DNA of 64,000 bases. Source: Thalassomonas viridans. GTDB lineage: Bacteria; Pseudomonadota; Gammaproteobacteria; Enterobacterales; Alteromonadaceae. The translations under genes were made by a program, and so were the position numbers. The notes under the pieces were generated by a model. It was given only the letters and a program-made list of their open reading frames with translations, was not told the DNA's origin and made no database searches. The stretch is taken from assembly GCF_000948985.2 (NCBI RefSeq), contig NZ_CP059733.1, forward strand, positions 2,046,001 through 2,110,000. The letters run 5' to 3'. This document shows positions 57,138 to 64,000 of this stretch, one piece after another (within the stretch, counting starts at the first letter, position 1; each line of letters begins with the position of its first letter).

Positions 57138-57160
57138 TCAATACCTTTAGCCAATACCTT
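57125..57160 (+). repeat. 13-nt tandem repeat over a stop codon
   Basis: TCAATACCTTTAA, TCAATACCTTTAG and CCAATACCTT follow one another; the first unit contains the last codons and stop of the gene at 56814. Confidence 0.85.
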
Positions 57161-57184
57161 CAATGGCAGCTATTTTTTCGGATG

Positions 57185-57224
57185 AAAAAGTCCCTGTATG
57201 TTTATGTATATACAGGGACTTTTT
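57185..57224 (+). terminator. Terminator
   Basis: AAAAAGTCCCTGTA and TACAGGGACTTTTT form a 14-bp stem after the small secreted-protein gene. Confidence 0.9.
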
Positions 57225-57290
57225 GTGGTTGGCAGCAAATCCCCCGGCAACACGGCAATCAGGGAGCTTAGGCATTATAGTTAATAGTTA

Positions 57291-58091
57291 GTGGCAGAGT
57301 TCATATCGGGTGTGAGTATCATTTTGCTTGTTAACAAAACCCTGGCCTTATTCATTTTATCTCTTAGCACTCTGGCTTATGCGTCCGGTAATAATGAACC
57401 CAAAGCTAATAGCCGCGATCAGGCGGTAGCTATCTACGCCCTGGATATTCCGGGTTTGCATAATAAAGATGGCCAGGGGGCTTATGATGTTGTCATTAAA
57501 AAAATTATGGTCGGCCAGTTCGCTATAGATATTCAGGTGTTACCGCCGAAAAGAGCATTGCTCTACTTTGATTTATGTGATTATTGCTGTTTCAGTCCCG
57601 GCAATACCGACAGCAACTTTTATGATTTCGACCCGCAAGCCAGGGAAACGGCCCCGATGGCAGTGGCTAAGATTTTTATCTTCAGTGCGTACGGCCGTGA
57701 GCCTTTCAGGAGCTTAAGCGAACTTAAAGGCAAGCAGGTGGGTATACGCTTGGGTATGCCGCTCAGTAACAATATTGTTGAAGCCATCGACAAGAAATTT
57801 TTTCATGTACAAAACGCCGCGAGCCTGGAGGCGAACCTGGCACGGCTTAAACTTGGCAGGGTTGAGGCGGCACTTGCCTGGTTTCCGGACTCAGATCTCT
57901 TGTTTGCACAGAATAACATAGAGCCTTATCCGCATGATAAAGCTTTTCCTGTGGCTGTCCATAACGATGCTTTTGTCTGTAAGGGCGTACCGGAGCGCTT
58001 TTATCAGGTGTTCAACCTGGGGGTAGAGCGGTTAAGGGCAAACGGTGAGCTGCAACAGATTATCGGCCCGAGCTATGCCGAGCCTCAGTGA
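57291..58091 (+). CDS. Periplasmic solute-binding-like protein, orphan
   Basis: About 266 residues with a signal peptide (TLALFILSLSTLAYASG) and a divergent type 3 binding-protein fold: QAVAIYALDIPGL at the first strand, ELKGKQVGIRLGMPLSNN at the second lobe and a final helix FNLGVERLRANGELQQIIG, which is a typical ending of the family. Four cysteines (DLCDYCC, FVCKG) are unusual. GTG 57291 or GTG 57312 could be the start. No ABC partner genes are adjacent. Confidence 0.72.
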   Translation: MAEFISGVSIILLVNKTLALFILSLSTLAYASGNNEPKANSRDQAVAIYALDIPGLHNKDGQGAYDVVIKKIMVGQFAIDIQVLPPKRALLYFDLCDYCCFSPGNTDSNFYDFDPQARETAPMAVAKIFIFSAYGREPFRSLSELKGKQVGIRLGMPLSNNIVEAIDKKFFHVQNAASLEANLARLKLGRVEAALAWFPDSDLLFAQNNIEPYPHDKAFPVAVHNDAFVCKGVPERFYQVFNLGVERLRANGELQQIIGPSYAEPQ

Positions 58092-58156
58092 AGCATATTA
58101 ATCATATGCCTGCCTGTATAAAAGCAAACCTGTATTTGTATCAGTGTTGCAGGCTA

Positions 58157-59098
58157 TTAGCCGGCCAGTCCCATAAACAAAATCAACAATGCCAGGAAAA
58201 ACTTCAGTTTGAGCGGGGGGATTTTAGCTACCAAAGTCTTGGCTATCAGGCCGCCGATCACGGCCCCAGGTCCGGCATAAAGCGCCAGTTGCCATACGGG
58301 CTCGAAGGTGATCCAGCTGCCGGTTAACCCCGTCAGGGTAAAAGCGGCGGACCAGACAGTAAGGGCGGTTACAACGATGGCGCAGGCCAGCGACAGCTGG
58401 ATACTGAAGCCCCGGATCAGCAGGTAAAAGACCAGCAGTTCGCCCACCCCCACGGATAAACAGGCGGTGATCAGGCCGCCGAAATAACCGATAAGCACAA
58501 AGCTGAGGTAATCGAATTTTGTCGGGTTAACTGCTGCCGACTGAGTATCGTTTGCTGATGATCGCCGTGCCAGCAAAAGCTGCACTAATAAGCTGCCTCC
58601 CAGGGCGATGGAGAAAATACTGAAGAGTTTAGGCAAACTGCCCGGCGGGGTAAAGTCGCCGGTATAGGCGCTATAAATGCCGGCAATGGAGCATAATGAC
58701 GTGACAGTGATCACAGGGAGAAATGCCTGCCAGATATTGGGTTGCCCGGCGCTTTGTCCGCCAGCCGAAGGTTTTCTTGCTCTAAGGTAATGCAGGCACC
58801 AGGTCATGGCGCCGGCTGTCATGCCGAAACACTGGATGGCAAAGCTGGTGGATACTGCCTGGGCTTCCGTTAAGTTTAAGGAATTGAATACCGGAATAAA
58901 AACGACACCGCCGCCGGCGCCGGATAAGTTGGCAAAGATGGCGCCAAGGATCCCCAACAGGGTATATAAAACCGAGTCCAGCAACTGCATTAACAGCTGT
59001 TCCAGTCCGGCGCTTTGTGCCCAGTTAGATATCAGCAGGTAGCTGCTGAGCGTAACAAAGGCCAGCGATTTTTTTCTTATTTTCCAGTTGCTTTGCAT
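58157..59098 (-). CDS. TauE/SafE-family sulfite/organosulfonate permease
   Basis: The 313-residue membrane protein has about eight hydrophobic segments and the family motif near the start: LSGAGGGVVFIPVFNSLNL, with a second-half counterpart LITACLSVGVGELLVFYLL. These proteins move sulfur-containing or small carboxylic anions. It is convergent with the solute-binding gene at 57291. Substrate not evident. Confidence 0.88.
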   Translation of the reverse strand: MQSNWKIRKKSLAFVTLSSYLLISNWAQSAGLEQLLMQLLDSVLYTLLGILGAIFANLSGAGGGVVFIPVFNSLNLTEAQAVSTSFAIQCFGMTAGAMTWCLHYLRARKPSAGGQSAGQPNIWQAFLPVITVTSLCSIAGIYSAYTGDFTPPGSLPKLFSIFSIALGGSLLVQLLLARRSSANDTQSAAVNPTKFDYLSFVLIGYFGGLITACLSVGVGELLVFYLLIRGFSIQLSLACAIVVTALTVWSAAFTLTGLTGSWITFEPVWQLALYAGPGAVIGGLIAKTLVAKIPPLKLKFFLALLILFMGLAG

Positions 59099-59227
59099 AT
59101 TATTGTTATTATGGGAATTTACTGCTTTAACTAATATTTTACCTTGAGTTTACCGCAAATAAAATCGTTTTAATGAAACATCCCGGCCTTAAGTTCACAT
59201 CTTTTTGAGTTTATGTTAAATTTTTTT

Positions 59228-59239
59228 GAAAGCGCTTTT
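59228..59239. promoter_or_regulatory. LacI-type operator candidate ahead of the halogenase-like gene
   Basis: GAAAGCGCTTTT contains the palindrome AAAGCGCTTT, core of LacI-family operators, about 120 nt before the gene start. Matching sites precede the TonB receptor. Confidence 0.6.
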
Positions 59240-59354
59240 ATTATTGTGATGCTACAACCGGGTTTAACTCTGCTTATAGCATCACAGTTACCGGTATGCA
59301 GTTGTAGCTGCTGAATGGGCTTAATTAATCGATTGATTTTTATGGGGACTTTCT

Positions 59355-60920
59355 ATGGAAAAATACGGCTCTGATGATATTCACCACATCGTTATTGTCG
59401 GTGGCGGTACTGCAGGCTGGTTAATGGCCGCCCGCCTGGCGGCGAAATATCAAACCCCGGCACATTCCCCGGCTCAAACCCCGGTCAGCATTACCCTGGT
59501 GGAATCTCCCTCGGTAAAACCCGTTGGGGTAGGGGAAGGCACCTGGCCCGGCATGAGAAGCACGTTAAAGGCCATAGGTATTCGCGAAAGTGATTTTATG
59601 CGTGAATGTGACGCCAGCTTTAAGCAAGGCTCACAGTTTATCGGTTGGTTAAACGGGGAAAACACCGACAGTTACTATCACCCCTTTACCTTGCCTCAGG
59701 GTTATGAGGATGTGGATATGATGCGCTTTTTTCAGCAGTCGCAAACCCCGGGTCCGTTTGCCGGAGCTGTTTGCTCGCAAAGTGCGGTCTGTCAGCAGGA
59801 ACTGGCGCCCAAGCAGATCACCACACCCGAGTATGCCGGCGTGGTGAATTACGGTTATCATCTTAACGCCGGTAAATTTGCCTACTTATTAAAACGTCAC
59901 TGCCTGGCAAACTTTACTGTGCGTCATGTACTGGATGAAGTGGTGAAAGTGAACGGCGCAGAAAATGGCGATATCGCCTCGGTCAGCACGGAAAACCATG
60001 GCGACATCAGCGGCGACTTATTTATTGATTGCACCGGTTTTGCCTGTTTATTGCTCGGTGATTTTTATCAGGTGCCTTTTATCGGGCAAAACCATATCCT
60101 GTTTGCCGATACCGCCCTTGCGGTGCAGGTACCCTATCCGGCTGCCGACAGCCCGGTCGCCTCTGTTACCCGGTCTACGGCAACCCGGGCCGGCTGGATC
60201 TGGGATATCGGCTTAACAAACCGCCGGGGCATAGGGCATGTTTATTCCAGCCGGTATTGCTCGGAATCGCAGGCGGAGCAGGCGCTGGCAAGCTATCTGG
60301 GGGAGGAATTTGGCGGCGCGGAAATCAGGAAAATTCCAATCAAATCCGGCTACCGCAGCCATGCCTGGGAGAAGAACTGCCTGGCGGTGGGGTTATCGGC
60401 AGGTTTCCTTGAACCGCTGGAGGCTTCGGCCATTGTCCAGATTGAACTGGCCGCCGACTGGTTGTGTATGCAGCTGCCGGCAAAGCGTTCAGGCATGGAT
60501 ATCATTGCCAAGCGTTATAACCGGGAGTTTAATTACCGCTGGCAGCGGATTATCGATTTTTTGAAATTGCACTATCTGTTAAGCCGGCGCTGCGACAGTG
60601 ATTTCTGGCTGGATAACCGCCGGCCGGACTCTGTCCCGGACAGCCTGCAGGAGCTGATGAGTTTGTGGTCTTATCATTACCCGACAAAAAATGAATTTTC
60701 CCGCAGCCATGAAATTTTTAGCCTGTACAGCTATCAATATATTTTGGCGGGTATGGGGTTTAAATGTGAAAGCGCTTATGCCTTGACGGTTGCAGAAAAT
60801 GGCATCGGCAGACAGCATGTGCAAAACAGCCGGGAGCTGACGGAAAAATATTTACGGCATTTGCCGGGGCACAGGGAATTACTGGAGCAGGTTGCCCGCT
60901 TTGGTTTTAAAAGCGTGTGA
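59355..60920 (+). CDS. Flavin-dependent tryptophan-halogenase-family protein
   Basis: The 521-residue protein has the FAD-binding GGGTAGW (residues 16-22), the family's PVGVGEGTWPGMRSTL in the second sheet, and W281-x-W283-x-I285 (GWIWDIGL), the halogenase WxWxI signature, then GLSAGFLEPLEASAI. In Alteromonadales such genes typically accompany TonB receptors in carbohydrate-use loci and their true reaction is unclear; halogenation is not established here. A LacI-type operator lies upstream, shared with the TonB receptor at 62775. Confidence 0.88.
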   Translation: MEKYGSDDIHHIVIVGGGTAGWLMAARLAAKYQTPAHSPAQTPVSITLVESPSVKPVGVGEGTWPGMRSTLKAIGIRESDFMRECDASFKQGSQFIGWLNGENTDSYYHPFTLPQGYEDVDMMRFFQQSQTPGPFAGAVCSQSAVCQQELAPKQITTPEYAGVVNYGYHLNAGKFAYLLKRHCLANFTVRHVLDEVVKVNGAENGDIASVSTENHGDISGDLFIDCTGFACLLLGDFYQVPFIGQNHILFADTALAVQVPYPAADSPVASVTRSTATRAGWIWDIGLTNRRGIGHVYSSRYCSESQAEQALASYLGEEFGGAEIRKIPIKSGYRSHAWEKNCLAVGLSAGFLEPLEASAIVQIELAADWLCMQLPAKRSGMDIIAKRYNREFNYRWQRIIDFLKLHYLLSRRCDSDFWLDNRRPDSVPDSLQELMSLWSYHYPTKNEFSRSHEIFSLYSYQYILAGMGFKCESAYALTVAENGIGRQHVQNSRELTEKYLRHLPGHRELLEQVARFGFKSV

Positions 60921-60954
60921 CGCTTGTTGGTTTCATTGCCAAAAGAAGAGGGGG

Positions 60955-60978
60955 CACCGGGTGGGTAATCACCCGGTG
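60955..60978. terminator. Hairpin between convergent genes
   Basis: CACCGGGTG and CACCCGGTG form a 9-bp stem with a 6-nt loop just after the halogenase-like gene; no T run. Confidence 0.5.
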
Positions 60979-60992
60979 TCAGGTTAAGTTAC

Positions 60993-61268
60993 TTAGTGTG
61001 AAATAACCTCTTGCTCCTGATACATGACCTGTTTTTCTAGCTCGTTTTCGGCGCACAGGTCTATCACCAGATCCGAAGCATTCATGCCCTGGGTTTTGGC
61101 ATGCTGGTTAAATTCCTGGTTGAGTTTGATATCCCGGTATTCTTCCAGGCTCATGGCCAGGCTGTCGGCGTCGGTACTGCTTAAACTTAACAGTTTATGT
61201 TGTAATTCCGGATGGGCTGATAAAAATCTCTCTTTGGCGATCTTTATTCTTTGTTCTTTTGCGATCAT
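60993..61268 (-). CDS. Small acidic protein of unknown function
   Basis: A 91-residue, charged, helical protein (KEQRIKIAKERFLSAHPELQ; LEEYRDIKLNQEFNQHAK) with no membrane segment. GGGGA lies upstream of ATG. No family is recognised. Convergent with the halogenase-like gene. Confidence 0.6.
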   Translation of the reverse strand: MIAKEQRIKIAKERFLSAHPELQHKLLSLSSTDADSLAMSLEEYRDIKLNQEFNQHAKTQGMNASDLVIDLCAENELEKQVMYQEQEVISH

Positions 61269-61707
61269 TAAATATTTCCCCGTTAGGTGAACCTAAGTTA
61301 GTTTATTTTTAACAATACAAAATTCCGTTTTATGTAACGCTTTGTTTTATCTTATTTATATAGTTACAGCGCGTTGGGGGGCACTATAAAGCACTACAAA
61401 ATATTCTCCGTGAAGGCATTTGATACTAGCCTTATTCACAGGGTAAGACAACCGGCGAATATAAAATTTTTCAAGGGAATAAGTGCGGAAGCAATCTTTT
61501 CGCGCCGTAGATAACGAAAATAAAATTCCTTGGCTAAGCTAGTAATTAGGGTCTGTTTATCTTTGGCCGTGAATGGCCTTTTGGGTTGTGTTTACACTAT
61601 CGGTGTTTTTCTGTCTTGATAGTTCAAAAACCGCTGAAAAATTTTCATTCCCCTCAAAGACAGGCAGACCCTGATTACCGATAACAACAGGGTGCCGGTG
61701 CTGTTTT
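61269..61707. other. Gene-free promoter region
   Basis: About 440 nt without a supported gene, between the divergent small acidic-protein gene and the solute-binding gene. I see no recognisable operator or RNA. Confidence 0.5.
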
Positions 61708-62472
61708 ATGTACACTAAAAGCCTGCAACATTTGCTGCTGTTGATGGTACTTTTTAGCAGTTACTGCACAGTTGCCTATGATGAAAAAAAAGCGGTCAAT
61801 ATTTATATCGGCCATCAAAAAGCCCCCTATGTAACCAACCTCAGCCAGCGGCAGGGATTGTATTTTGATCTGGTGCGGCAGTTTAACAGCCGCTCGGAAA
61901 ATTACCGTTTTGAGCTGGTTTATATGCCGAGGAAAAGGTTAAACAGGAACCTGCATGAAGGCAGCCTGGACGGCGCCGTACTCGGTGTTATTCCCGCCTG
62001 GTTTAAGGACAAGTCACAAAGCAAATATTTATGGACGGAGGGAATTTTTGAAGATTATGACCTGGTGGTGTCCTCGGTGCAGCTCTCTTTTGAATATCAA
62101 ACCCCCGAGTCCATGACAGGGCAAACCATAGTCGGGGTGACAGGGTATTATTATTACGGTGTCGATGAACTGGTGCATCAGCAAAAAATCGTGCGGGTGG
62201 ATGTTGAAAATGAGCACCGGCTGCTGGAAATGATCATCTTAGGGCGGGTCAACATAGGCATTATCGGCCATGCCACCCTGCTGTCGATATTGGCGGATAA
62301 TGAAAGCTGGCGTGAGCGTTTGCATTTGTCAAAAAACACTTTCAGTAAAAAGTTTCTCCGCCGCATTCTGATACCTAAGTACTACCCCGAGCTTTTAAGG
62401 GAACTGAACCCGCTGATATCCTCTGTCATTAACAGCCGGGAATGGCAAAAAGTGCTGCAATCCTATTACTGA
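61708..62472 (+). CDS. Periplasmic solute-binding protein (family 3-like), orphan
   Basis: The 254-residue protein has a signal peptide (LLLLMVLFSSYCTVAYD) and a family 3 binding-protein pattern: VNIYIGHQKAPYVTNLSQ, RQGLYFDLVRQFNSRSENYR, MPRKRLNRNLHEGSLDGAVLG, then a second lobe with GQTIVGVTGYYYYG. It is similar in layout to the genes at 42811 and 57291, again without ABC genes. It lies between the halogenase-like gene and the TonB receptor; ligand unknown. Confidence 0.8.
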   Translation: MYTKSLQHLLLLMVLFSSYCTVAYDEKKAVNIYIGHQKAPYVTNLSQRQGLYFDLVRQFNSRSENYRFELVYMPRKRLNRNLHEGSLDGAVLGVIPAWFKDKSQSKYLWTEGIFEDYDLVVSSVQLSFEYQTPESMTGQTIVGVTGYYYYGVDELVHQQKIVRVDVENEHRLLEMIILGRVNIGIIGHATLLSILADNESWRERLHLSKNTFSKKFLRRILIPKYYPELLRELNPLISSVINSREWQKVLQSYY

Positions 62473-62608
62473 TTTTCAGATCTGGTTCGGGCCCGTAAAT
62501 AAACATGTAATTTCAATAGTATAAAAATCACAGCTGCCCTGGTTGTTTATAAAATCCCCACAAGGATCAATTTTATATTGACGGCACCGGGTTTTTAAAT
62601 TAATTTTA

Positions 62609-62622
62609 TGTAAGCGCTTTCA
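62609..62622. promoter_or_regulatory. LacI-type operator candidate 1 of the TonB receptor
   Basis: TGTAAGCGCTTTCA, one mismatch from a perfect 14-bp palindrome, about 160 nt before the receptor start. Confidence 0.75.
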
Positions 62623-62672
62623 CGCAAAAAATTTGCAATAGTCTTGTCATAAATATTTTTTTTATCATAAGG

Positions 62673-62686
62673 TGGAAGCGCTTTCA
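62673..62686. promoter_or_regulatory. LacI-type operator candidate 2 of the TonB receptor
   Basis: TGGAAGCGCTTTCA, 64 nt downstream of the first site (about six helical turns) and about 90 nt before the receptor start; the spacing would allow looping between two dimers. Confidence 0.75.
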
Positions 62687-62774
62687 TTTTTTGGGTTGCG
62701 AAACAGAAAATAAAGTAAAGAAGAGCGATCTGGATACCCACAATAATAATGATTGACAAGCTCGGGGAAAAAAC

Positions 62775-64000
62775 ATGATTCAAAGAAGGTTTAAGAAAAA
62801 TAAGCTGGCGACCACGCTTTCGGTGATCCTGGGGGCCACAGCCGTTGCACCTGTTTTAACCGTAAATGCACAGGAGCAGGCGGAAAAACAAATTGAAGTA
62901 ATACAGGTAACGGGGATGCGTTCAAGCATCAAGGAATCTACCCGTTTAAAGCGTGATGCCGTCGGGGTAGTAGATGCCATTTCAGCAGAAGACATAGGTA
63001 AATTCCCCGATACCAACCTGGCCGAGTCTTTACAACGTATTACCGGGGTATCCATAGACAGAAGCAATGGCGAAGGCAGCCGGGTAACGGTGCGCGGCTT
63101 TGGCCCGCAATTTAACATGGTTACCCTGAACGGCCGCGCCATGCCGGCATCATCCTTACCCGAAGGGGGGGGAGCTTCCGATAACCGGGCTTATGATTTC
63201 CAGAACCTTGCCTCAGATGCGATTAAATCCGTTGAAGTATATAAAACCGGCAAAGCGTCAATCGCCACCGGCGGCATAGGGGCATCGATTAATATCAATA
63301 CCGCCAAGCCGCTGGACAATCCCGGCCTGCAAACCAGTTTCGGCTCCAAGGCGCTGTACGATACCAGCGTCCGCGACGGCGTCAGGGATTATAACGATAA
63401 AGTGACCCCGGAATTTTCCGGCCTGATCAGCTGGACCGACGAAGAGGAAGTGTTCGGCGCCTCGGTCAATGCCAGCTTCTCCGAACGTCACAGCAGCGCC
63501 ACCGGCGCCACCATCAATAACTGGAGCAACCGTACCTACGACGGCTCCATTAACCGTGAAGTGAGCGAACCTTATACGGTGGATGGTGTGACCTATCCCG
63601 CCTCCAACATTGTTAACGGCCCTGAGATGGGGGAGGCTTACCAGCTACCCTCCGATATCGCCTACCGTCTTGAAGATACCCAGCGCGAGCGTACCAATGC
63701 CCAGTTAACCCTGCAATACCGTCCGCTGGAAAATGTCACCACCACCTTAGATTACACCTATACCAAGCTGGACTCCCAGGTGCATTCCTCGGATCTTTCC
63801 GGCTGGTTCGACTCTTATGTCGGCACCGCGGAATTTACCGAAGGGCTGAACCCGACGCCGGAAGTGTATATCGAAAACCGTAATGAAAATCCGCCGCGGG
63901 ACGTCGCCCTGAAACAGATTCATTATAACTCCCTCACCGAAGACAAATCCCTGGGCTTGAATATCAACTGGGAAGTGACGGACGAGTTCACCCTGACCCT
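62775..64000 (+). CDS. TonB-dependent receptor (3' partial)
   Basis: The frame stays open to the window edge (about 408 residues). It has a signal peptide (LATTLSVILGATAVAPVLTVNA), a TonB-box-like IEVIQVTGMRSS, and the plug domain: DIGKFPDTNLAESLQRITGV, RVTVRGFGPQFNMVTLNGR, VEVYKTGKASIATGGIGASI, then the start of the beta-barrel. This is the Alteromonadales/Caulobacter TonB receptor subfamily linked with oligosaccharide uptake. GGGGA precedes ATG. Two LacI-type operators lie upstream, so sugar-dependent control is likely. Confidence 0.93.
   Translation, partial: MIQRRFKKNKLATTLSVILGATAVAPVLTVNAQEQAEKQIEVIQVTGMRSSIKESTRLKRDAVGVVDAISAEDIGKFPDTNLAESLQRITGVSIDRSNGEGSRVTVRGFGPQFNMVTLNGRAMPASSLPEGGGASDNRAYDFQNLASDAIKSVEVYKTGKASIATGGIGASININTAKPLDNPGLQTSFGSKALYDTSVRDGVRDYNDKVTPEFSGLISWTDEEEVFGASVNASFSERHSSATGATINNWSNRTYDGSINREVSEPYTVDGVTYPASNIVNGPEMGEAYQLPSDIAYRLEDTQRERTNAQLTLQYRPLENVTTTLDYTYTKLDSQVHSSDLSGWFDSYVGTAEFTEGLNPTPEVYIENRNENPPRDVALKQIHYNSLTEDKSLGLNINWEVTDEFTLT

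Overview
The window looks like chromosomal DNA of a marine gammaproteobacterium of the Alteromonadales, most like Colwelliaceae (Thalassomonas-like). The housekeeping genes (gltA, sdhCDAB-sucABCD, glnS, fur, csdA, tcdA) are gammaproteobacterial in type. Around them are a PEP-CTERM protein, a flavin-dependent halogenase-like gene and a large TonB-dependent receptor behind LacI-type operators, a combination common in marine Alteromonadales. The placement rests on protein resemblance only.

Positions 1-19700 are an Rhs polymorphic-toxin island. A giant SpvB/Rhs gene (5' end outside the window) carries an AT-rich C-terminal toxin and is followed by a DUF2750 immunity gene. Downstream is a repeating unit: a junction repeat starting TGTCCCGTT directly after the immunity stop codon, a strong terminator, an IS3-like DDE transposase gene on the minus strand with 14-bp inverted repeats, a conserved leader, a SymE-family gene and an Rhs tip. 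The second round carries a different toxin end (possible ADP-ribosyltransferase type) and its own immunity gene. The third round is decayed to an Rhs remnant followed by orphan immunity genes (one reading into the repeat, one frameshifted, one SMI1/KNR4). The two Rhs core segments are collinear without indels over 2 kb. A third SymE copy with the same leader lies alone near 39.1 kb.

Positions 20235-36000 are core metabolism: a CsdA-CsdE fusion and TcdA (sulfur transfer and tRNA ct6A), a GlxA-type regulator, gltA divergent from sdhCDAB-sucAB-sucCD. SucB has two lipoyl domains.

Positions 36100-49650 are mixed accessory genes: a MerR regulator divergent from a DHA2-type efflux pump and a cysteine-dioxygenase-like cupin, with a promoter of 19-bp spacing carrying a 14-bp palindrome; an alpha/beta hydrolase with Cys in place of the nucleophilic Ser; small secreted or membrane proteins; an orphan solute-binding protein; a PEP-CTERM protein; a DUF885 lipoprotein.

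Positions 49890-64000 hold glnS, a 48-nt minisatellite, a perfect Fur box ahead of a small operon ending in a NiSOD-maturation protease (sodX) whose SodN partner seems reduced to a leader-like 60-residue ORF, a GFA-family pseudogene, a LysE exporter, fur, a LysR regulator, two more orphan solute-binding proteins, a TauE/SafE permease, and a LacI-box-linked halogenase and TonB receptor (3' end outside the window). I saw no rRNA, tRNA or CRISPR array.
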